A stretch of 64,000 nucleotides of DNA, taken from Cheilinus undulatus (Eukaryota > Chordata > Actinopteri > Labriformes > Labridae). Below the pieces are notes generated by a model. That model saw nothing but the letters and a program-made list of their open reading frames with translations, had not been told where the DNA came from and searched no databases. This document shows, piece after piece, positions 24,304 through 35,800 of the stretch. The stretch is from positions 5,158,921 to 5,222,920 of the forward strand of contig NC_054885.1 in NCBI RefSeq assembly GCF_018320785.1, in the 5' to 3' direction. The position numbers were made by a program, and so were the translations under genes. Numbering within the stretch: the stretch's first letter is position 1; each line of letters begins with the position of its first letter.

Positions 24304-24827
24304 TCACTGGTTGACTCTCCGTCCGTAGTTATTGTTGCTCCTCTCGTTCTCCATGGCTTTATCCAGCCAGTCCCTCTCCTGCTCAGACTCTGAGTCACTT
24401 CCCTCGCTGGCGTCGGCCGCCAAAAGCCGCGAGTAGTTGATCCTCCGCTGTCGAGGAGCTTTCCACTGCAGCAGAGGCAGGCACACGCACCACCCCATCA
24501 GACACACCGCCACGCCTCTGAACAGCCACGCCAGCCCGAACCTCTGCACCACGAACCCGCTCGCCAAACTCCCCAATCCGCTGCCGAGGTGCAGACAGAA
24601 GGCGCCGTAGATCCTCCTCACGCTCCTCTCGATCCCCGGCGTGGACACGTCCTCGCACTGCAGCCGCACCGCCCACCACACGGCTCCTGCGCCGAGGCAG
24701 CTGAAGAGCTGGGCAGGCAGCGCGGCCCATGGTGCCCACAGGAAGGAGTAATACAAACACTGCAGGCTGAGGACGGCGGCCCCCACGGCGAGGACTCGTC
24801 CTGGGGCGAGGAGTCTGGACACTTTAC
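24304..24827 (-). CDS. mfsd6l: mfsd6l coding exon 2
   Basis: Acceptor TTCTTGCAG|G. It encodes the last helices (ending around FGLAWLFRGVAVCLMGWCVC) and a polar acidic tail, then TGA. The frame extending above 24827 (to 24957) is intron read-through. Confidence 0.92.
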
Positions 24828-27800
24828 CTGCAAGAAGAGATGGAACAATGTCAAGACTCCATATTATGGTTTTGTTCAAATGTTTAACACCTGATACAAC
24901 CCTAATTCCAAAAAAGTTAGGACACTGTGTAAAATGTAAATTAAAAACAGAACACAATGATTTTAAAATCTCATAAACCTAAACTTTATTCTCAATCAGG
25001 CTCGCCCACAGGATTAGCCTGGGCCCACCCCAGGTGTGAGTTATTGATAATGTGTGTTGGATCAGTAGCTTTGGTGCTGACATCCTTTCTAACAGTTACC
25101 TCATTTCAGAGCTGAAAAGACTGTCAAGCTTTAGTTGGGTTCTCATGATGAAAATATCTATTTGTGCTACTTTTGAACCTATTTTCACCCCTTTCTCCAG
25201 GCAAACTGACACTTTAGCCATTTTACACACATTATTGCCTCTTTTCGCACTTTTTTGCCATTTTAAACCCATTTTTCCTGTAGCATTTAACTCCTGTAAT
25301 TCCTCTTTATCCCATTTTTAAAAACTTTTTTGACCCCTTTTACCCATGTTTACTACCCATATTTGCCACTTATAACCCATTTTCACAATTTTTTCCTGCC
25401 CATTTTTCTGCTTTTTTCCATATTCAGCTCATTCTGCAATAATTTAAATTCATTTCACCATTTGTTGCCCTTTTTTCCCCCTCTTTTAACCTGACACATT
25501 TTTCAATCTTATTTTTATCCAATTTAAAAGAGAGAATTTTTGACACATTTGACCAATTTTTCTAAATTTTCTGACCCATTTTTGACCCTTATAAACATAT
25601 TTCTGCCCATTTCTCGCTATTTACGATCCATTTTTCTCCACGCTCAACCCATGTTGCAACTATTTATTCCCCTTAAAAAAAAATTTCCAGGCAAACTTTG
25701 AACTTCTTTTTTAGTATCAGATTTACTCTATTTTTTCCTTTTACCCATTTTTCATTCACTTTAAAAAATCCTTTAAAACAACTCTTTCTGCCCATATTCC
25801 CCACTTATATCCCATTTTCCACTTTATAACCCATTTTCACAATTTTTTTTCACATTTTGCAACTATTTAACCCTTTCAACATTTTCCAAGCCAACTTTGA
25901 CATCATATTTAAAATCAATTTTTCGCAATTGTTTTCTTCTTTTTACCCATTTTTGATTTGATACTTCTTTTTTATCCTTTTAAACTGCTTATTCTTCCCT
26001 TATTTTCCACTAATAGCCCATTTTTGCTACTTCAAAACCCTTATTGCTTCTTGTCTTCCATTGTTTTTCCATGTTTGAAGCATTTTGCAACTATATGACT
26101 GATTTTCACCACTTTTTCTGCCCATTTTTGCCACATTCTTTGTCACTTTTCACATTTATTTAAACATCTTTCCAATTAAAGTTGTCTTAGTTTCTTCTCC
26201 TTAATTTTCTGGCACTCTGACGCCCTGAATCTAACATTACTTTCCCAATCATTTATATCATTGTGCCCATCCAACATTAACAAAAGGACATAATTCTGTT
26301 TAAGAAAAAGGGTCTATATTTTTAAAAATGCCTTATTGTACTACAGTATGAATAAACAAATAAAATGAATTTCTGTTGCTTTGATCAGTAGGTTGTTATT
26401 TAGGTTAAAAAAATAAAATATGGTTAATACAGATCAACTTTACAGTGAATCATGATTCTGCTGACCTCCATGGGCCCAAGAAAGCTCTCCCCTTAATCCC
26501 CCCCTGTATTTACATTTTACACAGCGCCCCAACTTTTTTGGAATTGTGGTTGTAAAGTACAGACCCTTTTGAGTAACTGAAGTTGTAAATATTATAAATG
26601 TAAAAACAAATCCCCACGATCTCTCTCTAGTGTTGAAACCGTTTCCTACCTGCCAGCAGAGGGAAGGCGGCCTGAGAGAGCAGAGCGATGGCGAGGGCCG
26701 CTCCCATGTACAGCTCGTCGCTCCCGTGATCCTGCATCTGCCACAAGAGGAAGTTGTCCACCGCAGAGCTCGCTGCCCCCACCAGGAAAGCAGTGGCGGC
26801 ACAGAGCAGAGCGCGCGGGGAGCCTCGGACCAGCTGCGCCGCTTTGAGGAGCCCGTTGGCTTTGTCCCGCTTCTTATTCAGGTGCAGAGGCAGAAACACC
26901 GCCACAGGGAGAGTCAGAGCGACCACGGCGGCGTGGCAGTAGAAATACAACGCACTCCTCGTGGTTTGATCTGTGATGAGGCAGTGTGTTTGACTGACCA
27001 GTAGCCCGGCTCCTCCGACGCCCCACGCCGCTCCAAGTAAACTCCACATCCCTGTGGTGCTGTAGCGGTCTGACGCGTCTGCAAAGTCGAGGTACTCGTA
27101 CAAACCGTCGTCTGCCGTCCACTCCAGTGGGGCCGATGCCGACTCCCACACGGACACGGTGATGAGAACCAGGAAGAAGAGCTGGTGCTGAGGGTCCATC
27201 ACCTTCAGGCTGCCCAGGAATTCAAAACGGCTCCCTGATGCCATCATTCCTCGCCGCTCTAAGTCGGACCTCTTCTTCCTGACTGGAGCCATGCTGGAGT
27301 TGGGGGCGTGTTTAGTGACAGAGATGCTTGTCATTAATTCTGCTTTGTTTGTGTTTTTCGCTGACGTTGCGTTCACTTGCTGCATGTGGGTCACATTAGT
27401 GCGAGGAGCAACTGCTGTGGTGGTTTCAGGCCGAGTTCTAGCTGACACCGTGGTCGGTTTAACGCTGCTTGTAAGGATTTTGGCCGTACTCGTGGTGATG
27501 TCAGACGTGTTACAGACGTCCATCTGTTGGTACACACCTGTAGACGGGACGAGCAGCAGAATCAGAGGAACAGCGGCGGAGAACAAGAGCGAGCAGATCA
27601 GCACCACTCGTCTTTTGTTGTAGTGTTTGGCCAGCAGACTCCCCACAGGGCTCCCCACCAGCGTGATGAGGTGTTTGGTTCCCATGACGACCCCAGTCAT
27701 GGCCGGGGTCAAGCCGAGCTGCCTGAAGAAAAGAGTGAGAAAGGGGAGCAGGCACGCTCGGGCGCAGAACACCAGGAAGTTCAGAGCGCCGGAGAGAGCG

Positions 27801-27838
27801 AGGGCGCGCTTCACGTCGATCTGCTTGTTCCTCCTCAT
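24304..27838 (-). CDS. mfsd6l: MFSD6-like membrane protein, complete, two coding exons
   Basis: Exon 1 is 27838-26650 and exon 2 is 24827-24304, joined in phase 1 (G|GT, Gly) for 570 codons; human MFSD6L is about 586. It starts MRRNKQIDVKRALALSGALN, the N-terminal hallmark of the MFSD6 family, and continues into the first helices (FCARACLLPFLTLFFRQLGL). Residues about 105-195 form a long Ser/Thr-rich loop with several N-glycosylation sequons (NTS, NVT, NAT, NSS) and a basic KKR. Further helices lie at about 225-245, 270-330 and 345-540. The tail is acidic and Ser-rich (SEGSDSESEQERDW). The family belongs to the major facilitator superfamily (MFS_1-like); no substrate is known to me. The place next to pik3r5 agrees with human 17p13.1. 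Confidence 0.92.
24897..26552 (+). mobile_element. family A Tc1-like transposon, copy 2, filling the mfsd6l intron
   Basis: Terminal repeats: CAACCCTAATTCCAAAAAAG and CTTTTTTGGAATTGTGGTTG, each flanked by TA (24895-24896 and 26553-26554), the Tc1/mariner target. Most of the inside (about 25003-26508) is a different module with degenerate CCCATTTTT / TTTTGCCAC units and the word CTGACCTCCATGGGCCC, also seen inverted at 9840-10570. No transposase remains. Confidence 0.8.
26650..27838 (-). CDS. mfsd6l: mfsd6l coding exon 1
   Basis: ATG at 27838-27836, donor CTG GCA G|GTAGGA at 26649. It holds the N-terminal transmembrane half and the glycosylated loop. The exon begins in the 5' UTR at about 27879, after a plausible acceptor (CTCTCTGCCAG). 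Confidence 0.92.
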
Positions 27839-27879
27839 GATTTTTCTGCTTCCTGTTCACATGAAGATGTTGGGCGACT

Positions 27880-30868
27880 CTGGCAGAGAGAAAACCAGAA
27901 ATAGAAGTAAATAAAAAGGAAGAAATACAAACTATTCTTCTGTTCTCAAAGGCATCTCATTTGGAAACCTGTGAGAAATATTTAGGGAAGCTTTTCAGTA
28001 AAATAAAAGCAGCATGTGAGCGCCATGAGCGCTGCATCCATTAAATATTCAGTTCTCTGCTCTGCAAGTTTCCGTTTCCCCTCATCAAAATAAGACATCT
28101 AGCATTTTTATTTTGAAAGCAGAGAATGCATTTGCTTTGTGTTGACACAAGAAAGAGCACAACAGTCCAGTCACACTTATGAAGCCCAGCGTTAGCTCAT
28201 GCAGGACGTGGTAGTTATACGCCCAGCTGTGATCAGCTGACAGCCAGCTTATCCTGATTATCCCCTCCCAGCAAACACAGCCAATCACAGCTGTTTCTCT
28301 CAACACAGCGGTTTATTTAAACATGGCGTCCCTCTCATTAATCCCTGCTTGCATTAATGCTGATGCAGCACGCTGCTGCTTCACCTCCTCCACCCCAGCC
28401 TCCTCCTTTATAGCATAAAGCTGCTGCATCCTCATATTCAGATTCATGCTACTGTGGGTTAGTTGTTTTTGAACTAATTTATTACATTCACTGTGCACTG
28501 TCATAAATGCATCTATCTATATGGGTTTTTTAGCTATGCACTCACTGGAAAGTGAAAGCATGCTGCTTGACTACCCCAGGAAGCATCTTTTGAGTATAGC
28601 CTTCTCCACAAGGCTATGCCTCCTCACGTCTGACCTCACCTCGCCAGATGAAGGGAGACAAGAGTGTAGCGGAGGCTTGTACTTGGCGAAGAGGCTAGCT
28701 GAGCCACTTAAACATATAAAAAAACCCTCATTTTGACACAAACATGCTTTTAATTAAAATGGTGATGTACTATCAATAAACCTAAATAATGATGTGTAGT
28801 TCATGAACAAGCTTGTTCTAGGAAACAGCTCTTTAATGTGAGCCACTGTAGCTCGCTCCTGTTTGAGTGCCAGTTTCCTTTCCTCCATCTTTTGTCATTA
28901 ATTGATCCACATTTAAAAAGCCAAACGTGCCCAATGAAGAGCATAGGAGCCAAAAAACCTGCTCTACAACAAGATAGAGAGACTGAGGAAACGTGTAAGA
29001 TCAGAGTTTAATGAGCTAAATCATGACAGGGCTGTACTGAAACAAACAAGACTGCCTTGTGGAAATACTAACTGCCTGTTTTCCCTAATGGTTGCATTTT
29101 AGGCACTAATTAATGTTAATATTATATATTGTTTCTTTTTCATGCCATAACTTTTGCCTTCCTGTATTTCTATATAGCTGCTATTCCATCCTGGCCACTT
29201 CATGATAATGTTTTGTCTCACAGCATCGGCTTTATCTGTGGTATTATTTATCTCTAAAATCATAGATAAACCCATTATTATACCCAGTGTGTTAGGCCTT
29301 AGCATTGGGAACCAAACTATCTATTTAAGATACATCTATAAAAATTTTAGACATCTGTTTTACCTCTGAATTGGACTTATTTATTGTCCCCTATAATGAT
29401 CAACAATGCATTTTATGTACTTTGTCTTGTCAGCTGTTTGGCCTTTCTATATGGGATTTTTATCTCTGTTTTGTGTCAGTTTTATGTGGGACTACAGAAG
29501 AAATTAGCAATTGGCTAAAGCTGGTGCAATCATGTTTTCATTTACTATATATTAGGGCTGGACCATTTGCAAAAATAATCTGATTGCAATAGGGTGCAAC
29601 GAGCTTTAAGCTGTAAAGGAGGCAGCTGGGGTGGAGGACGTGAAGCTGGCTAAGAGCTGACCGCTGCTGAGGGTCTGACTTCTGTGAACTAATGCTAGGA
29701 TTCATCAACATTAGATAGAATTAACTAGTTATTTTTGCTCATATTGCAAATTTGATACCAGTTGCTTTATTGAAGATTATCATGTTTATGACACTCATTT
29801 TAACTAAAACAAAAAAAAAAATAACACAAAAAGGAGGATTTTTGTAAACTGTTTTTAAAACTTGACACCTGAATATTTGCATAATAAGGTCTGCTATTTT
29901 GACACATTTCAAGTTAAAGAAGTATTGCAATTTCTACAATTTGTAAATTGCAGCAGGCCATATTGCGATTTAATCTAGTTTGAAGTTAATTTCCCAGCCC
30001 TACTGTAAATGAATGATCGTCAATGCACACTGTCCCTCCATGGATACATAAACTAACTAAACTCTGACATGATAATGTGATTGAGCCTGACATTGTGATT
30101 GCAGCTAGATTAATAAAAGTCTGACTTTAGAAAAATAGAGCAATATATCTCATATATAATATCAAACTTTGAAAATGTGGCCAAAAACACTTCTTTACAC
30201 AATCAAATTCCCACACCTTGATAAGTTGACATCTTCACTTATTTTTACGTTATCTGCTTTACAAATAAGTTATTACAGAAGCTGTGAATAAATATTTGTT
30301 CATCATCTTGTTATTCAGGTCTGAATTTGAAGACACAGATCATACATGGACCACTAAACTAAACTAAAGCCACAGCAAAGTTTATTAACCTGTCACCAAA
30401 GAAGACTGCTATTTAAACGTTTCCTTTCATTTTAAACCCTATTTGTCTGATTATTTTAGCAGGTCTAAAGTCACAGATAGTCTGTCACACTGTTTCCTCA
30501 TTCAGTCCAGTAAAGCCACTTTTCTATTGTTTTCTATCTTGAAAAGAAGAGTCTGAAAGTTTCCTCATTCCTACAATAAAACCAGATATCTGACTTATTT
30601 GCACTGATAAAGGAAGCGGAGCCTGTCTTTGTATAACAGCAGATAAATATGTGAACTAAAAATACGTTTATCTTTAAATAAACCCGATAATCAATAAACT
30701 TCACCTGCCATTTAAACATTAAATAATGTTTTAAAATCCTAAAGCAGGAAGCAGATGGTCAACTACTCTTGCAGATCAGGATGCACAGGAATCATCAGGA
30801 TGTAGAAAAGTCCACGTCACGTAAAGTTTGTTTTTGATAAGAAATAAATAAAGACGTTAAACTTTTAC
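27880..30868 (-). other. mfsd6l 5' intron
   Basis: The region lies between the coding exon acceptor and the proposed leader exon. Apart from the MITE at 29558-30003 I see only unannotated AT-rich sequence, with no exons. Confidence 0.45.
29558..30003. mobile_element. MITE with AGGGCTGG ends
   Basis: It starts TTAGGGCTGGACCATTTGC and ends AATTTCCCAGCCCTA, inverted over the outer 9-10 bases. Related to the split copy at 15373-16440. Non-coding. Confidence 0.65.
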
Positions 30869-31000
30869 CTTTTCACCTCCACTGCGATAGAAACGCCTTC
30901 AGACTCCTTTATGGATCATTTTCCAGCTTTAAATCCGCCACAGAGACCAGATACTGAGTCCGTTTGGTCTTTAAGGTGAGGTACACCTGCTGCTGTGAGC
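30869..31000 (-). promoter_or_regulatory. probable untranslated first exon and promoter of mfsd6l
   Basis: A good donor (GAAAAG|GTAAAAG) lies at 30869/30868, preceded on the gene strand by sequence that could be leader. It would splice to about 27879, just ahead of the mfsd6l ATG. The first transcribed base is not defined. Confidence 0.35.
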
Positions 31001-31269
31001 ACGGACAGCGCTCCTATCAGTCTGATCAGAGACACAGGAGGACTGCAGCGCCCCCTTCCGGTGTGGAGGCGCAGTATAGCGGAAGAACGATGTCAATCAG
31101 GTTTACGTCTTTTAAAAAGCATTAAAAACACAATTATGGTAGTTTCTCCTTGTTGTATCTGTATAAATACTTTTTTTGTTTAAAAAAAAAAATATATATA
31201 AATATTTGCTTTTTTATTACAATATATTTAAATATAACCCCTTAATATTTATTTTTTAATAGCCTCTTT

Positions 31270-31375
31270 ATATTTTTATTGTCCTCTGTTACTTGTTTTG
31301 CACCAAATCACCAGGTCAAATTCCTTGTATAAAAATGTACTTGACAATCAAACTGGATTCTGATTCTGATTTTTT
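31270..31375 (+). mobile_element. 3' tail of a non-LTR retroelement
   Basis: It reads TGCACCAAATCACCAGG, AAATTCCTTGTAT, TTGACAATCAAACTGG and ends in repeated GATTCT units, a tail commonly seen on teleost LINE/SINE insertions as I recall. Confidence 0.5.
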
Positions 31376-31569
31376 TCCTCTCTCAGAAGAAACATCTTCA
31401 GTTTTTCTTTTTTACATTTTAAATCAAACATCCAGGGAAATTCAGATATTATGGCTTTTTTTTCCACATCAAATTCACTGTGCATCTCCTAAATCGACAA
31501 AAAGAATATAATGCAAACAAGCAAACACTTTTTCACTTATTTATAAAAAAACAACAACAACAGATAACC

Positions 31570-32570
31570 TACAACCCCAATTCCAAAAAAGTTGGGGCAC
31601 TGTGTAAAATGTAAATAAAAATAGAATGCAATGATTGTCAATTCTCATAAACCCATATCTCATTCATAATCTTATGTAAACAATAAATCAGATGTTGAAA
31701 TTGAGGCTTTTTCCATTTCCTTAAAAATATTAGCTCATTTTAAGTTTGATGGCAGCAGCAGCACATCTCAAAAAAGTTGGGACAGCACAACAAAAGGCTG
31801 GAAAAGTAAGTGGTACTACTTAAGAACAGCTCGAGAAGCATTTTGCAACTAATAAAGTTCCTTAGGTAACATGACTGGGTATAAAAGGAGCATTTTAGGG
31901 AGGTAGAGACTCAAAATTGAAGATGATCAGAGGTTCACCAATCTGAGAAATATTCTGTTTAAAAAATGTGGGACAATTTCAGAAAAATGTGCCTTAACGT
32001 AGCATATCCCACCATCTACAGACCATAATACCATCAAAAGACTCAGTGAATCTTTAGAAATCTCTGTGAGCAAGGGACAAGGCTGAAGGTTACCCATTAA
32101 TACTCCTGATCTTTTGGCCTTAAGGGGCCCTGCATTAAAACAGGCATGATTCTGCACTGGAAATCCCTGCATGGGCTCAGGAACACTTCCAGAAATCATT
32201 GTCTGCCAACACAGCTGGCTGTACCATCCACAAATTCAAAAGAAGAAGCCATATGTGAACAGGATCCAGAAACATTGCCATTTTCTCAGGGCCAAAGCTC
32301 ATTTAGATTGGACTGAGGCAAAATGGAAAACTGTTCTGTGGGCAGCTGGAAAGGAAAGGAACTATCAACGCTGGAAAGTAGAGAGAGGTTTTAGAGCAAC
32401 ATATGCTCCCAACCAGAAGACATCTCTTTCAGGGAAGACCATGGCTATTTCAACAAAAAACCACATACCAGATCAGTCACAACATCATGGCTTCACAATA
32501 GAAAAGTCTGGGTGCCGAACTGGCCTGTCTGCAGTCCAGAACTTTCACCAATAGTAAACATTTTGTAAGA
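31570..32570 (+). mobile_element. family A Tc1-like transposon, copy 3 (right end lost)
   Basis: Left terminal repeat TACAACCCCAATTCCAAAAA followed by GTTGGGGCACTGTGT. The transposase strand is plus: 32171-32554 includes [12 protein letters not shown] and a further open stretch, but the catalytic region is incomplete. It occupies most of the space between mfsd6l and pik3r5. Confidence 0.75.
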
Positions 32571-32837
32571 AAATGTGTTTTGGAGATCTGACACAAGTAG
32601 GATTTTATTTCAAATGTGTGACATACAATATAAAATGATTATATTTACTTCATAAAATATATTTTAAAAAGTTTTATTACAGCTTCTTTAAAATAAATAG
32701 CTTAAATTTTTAGACACTTTTAACAGAAGAGATCGTACACAGTCGTAATCAAGTAATCAGATTTATCAGCAGACTAATGTTGAGTCTACGATGGCCAGCT
32801 GTATCAGGATCATCAGTGAGTCCACATCCATCAGTTA

Positions 32838-32847
32838 TTTATTTATT
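32838..32847 (-). terminator. polyadenylation signals of pik3r5 (two overlapping AATAAA)
   Basis: TTTATTTATT on the plus strand gives two overlapping AATAAA about 40 bases beyond the pik3r5 stop codon, implying a very short 3' UTR. Confidence 0.55.
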
Positions 32848-32883
32848 TAATATTTCTGGCTAAGTTCAGCAGTAGAACGAGTG

Positions 32884-35800
32884 TCAGGTGAACGAGGAGA
32901 AGGAGGTGATGGGGAGGCAGAGCAGGGAGCAGTAGGACGGGTGTAGAGGCTGAACTTGTCCTGGTGACGGTTTGAAGGATCTCCAATCTGATCCTTGTCC
33001 TGGTTTACAGCACAGAGACACCTCACACCTGCAGAGAGACAACAAGTAGCATGGATGCATGCCTTATTATTGTTTGGGATTTTTAAGACCTTTAAAAGAT
33101 GAGAAATTGCATGTTACAGTCCTGGTTCTATGTGGGATTTTACCCACTCTATGATGGACAACTCTTGTGCAAATTCAAGCAGTTCCTATCTTCTTCTTTC
33201 CTCTTTTGTACCTTTATTTATGAATGGAGATGCTATAGGATGTTGCAAATGAAAATCTTTAATTAAACCATTTTATAGACCCTAGTCCCAGTTTTACCTG
33301 GTGACACTCTGGATGAACTTCTTCTCATCCTGGTCCAAACACACAGCGAAGGTCGTTCCATCGTCTCCACTGATCACCTGAACTTTATCCACCTTCACCT
33401 CAGAGACGGAGATGTGCTGCCGAGACGAGAAGGTGGAGAGTTTGAGGGGAATTTTTCATTTTAGTGTTTGAATTCAGAGTTTAAAATCTCCTCTCACCTG
33501 GTTGTAGCCCTTCTTAGACTTGGAGCTCTGCCTCTTCAGGACTTCAGTCATCGTCAGCTGTAAACTTTCTGATCTGGAATCTGGACAAACGAAATTTAAT
33601 TTTACTTTAAAATACAAACAATATAGAAGCACGATTGAAGCACATGTTTAAAGGATGGAAATTTCACTAACCGATCAGCTCGGGTTTCCTGCAGGCTTTG
33701 TGAAGATTTATGGACGTGCAAACCATCTCTGTCTGGATCCACTGACTCCGCCCACTTACAGCAACCTTGAATCGGGTGTAAGAAGAGCAGATGATGATGC
33801 ACAAACTCTATGTGACACTATCGTCAGTTGCATTGTACCAATAATAAAAAGATATTTTTTGGTTCTTTGCAAAAGACATCAGTGGAGAATTCCAGACAGG
33901 GGGCGAGAAGTGATATCTGCATAGAGAAACGCTACAAAAACGTCATGTTTATGATGGTGCTTTCCATCCATCCATCCATCTATCCATCCATCCATCCATC
34001 CATCCATCTTCTTCTGCTTATCTGTCGGGTCGGGTTAAAGTAAGTCAGCCCAGACATCCTTCTCCCTAGCAATGTTTTCTGGTTCCTCCTGAGGGAGTCT
34101 GAGATGCTCCCAGGCCAGATGGAATCTATAATCCCTCCAGCGAGTTCTGGGTCTGCCTCTGGGTCTCCTCCTAGTTGGACATACCAGGAAAACCTCCACA
34201 GGAAGACACCCAGGAGGCATCCTGATCAGATCCCCGAACCTCCTCAAATGGCTCCTTTTGATATGAAGGAGCAGTACCTCTACTTCGAGGTCCTTCCTAA
34301 ACCCTATCTCTAAGGCTGAGCCCTGACAACCTCTGGAGGAATCTCATTTCGACCGCTTGAACCCGGGATCTCATTCTTTTGGTCTTCACTCAGAGTTCAT
34401 CACCATAGGTGAGGGTTGTGACATAGATTAATCGGTAAATCGAAAGCTTTGCCTTTTGGCCCCCTCTGCGACGCCACCTTATTGTGTTGTTGAGGGCATT
34501 AGCCCCAGGTAGAGTCTCCCAAGGCAAACTGGTCCTGGGGGAAGGTCCAGACAAAGAGTGATTCAATAAACCCTCATGACATGGAACCAACAGACTCGAG
34601 TTACCTTGACCGGAATAGGGGCACCGGGGCGCCCCCCTGGAGCCAGACCTGGAGAGGCAGAAGGATGGGGATCATCTGGTGGCCATCAGACGATCCCCAT
34701 CCTTCTGCCTTCTTGGCTTCTCTCCATGGGGCCAGGTTGGGCTCAGTCCAAAGAACCAACATGGAGCCACCACCCTGTGGACTCCCCACTTGTAGGGATG
34801 GGCATGAGGGTGTGCATGTCTGTCTAGAGCTGTAACGTATTAACTTTCCTCCATTTCCACTCATTCCTGACCTGAGTTCCTCACTTTCTGCCCCCATCTG
34901 ACATTTGCACCTTTTACAGATCACATGACTGCAAACCACCTCCAAAGAAAAAACCTCTACCTTGTTGTAGGCGATGTTTAGTGTTAAAGGCACAGCCTCC
35001 CTCTCTCCATCTATTCCAAATCTTTTGCTGGCAGCACCTACAGAGAAACAAACACGTTAGACTTTAAACCATGCTCTGTGTGAGCGCTTTTACATCTCTG
35101 CTGAGTTTTTCTGTGAGATTCACCCATGGCTTTAACAGCTCGAGTCCCTGCAGAGTGTCCGAGCTCCAGAGAGTGAACGAACACCTCCCTCCTCCTCTCT
35201 CCTCCAGCCAGAGTCAGCTGAGAACAAACAGAGAGTCAGTTTATTGTTGCACAGTGATATTCATCAAAAGTATTATCTCTGAGCTGCCATCTCACCTCAG
35301 CCTGGTAGAGCTGCAGCAGCACCGGCTGCTCTGCATGTCTGCAGTAATAAATCAGCAGGTCTGCCAGCAGGGGGAGCCTGTCTGTGCTGCCCCCGTTCAC
35401 TGTCTGCTCTCCTTCTTTACAGGCAGTCTGGGTTAAAGATCAGAAGAGTACTTAAACATGATGGGCAATGTATTAAACTGTAGAAATGTGATGTTGTTGG
35501 TATGTTAGATACCTGACAGAGGACATCAGAGGACAGACTGAGCAGGCTGAGGACGTTCCTCTCGTACCACGGGTCGATTCGACCCATCAGCTGAGCGATA
35601 TCAGTCGTACTGTCCTCCTGAACACTGCCGTTACACTCCTGTCAATGAAATCAGAACAAGAGTATTCTCTGTATTATTTTACTTTAGAGAAGTGTATTAA
35701 AAATGATAAACAGCCCATTTGTAAATCCTCAGTTTTAATTTGATTTGTTGCCAGGGTGAGGAAAATCTCTCTGGCTTGTCTAACACTCATCTAACATAAC

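Noticed and set aside
26630-27914. Several plus- and minus-strand frames over mfsd6l exon 1
   Set aside because: Shadows of a GC-rich real exon; none shows family resemblance.
32171-32554. 127-codon plus-strand frame
   Set aside because: Remnant of a Tc1-like transposase within family A copy 3, not a host gene.
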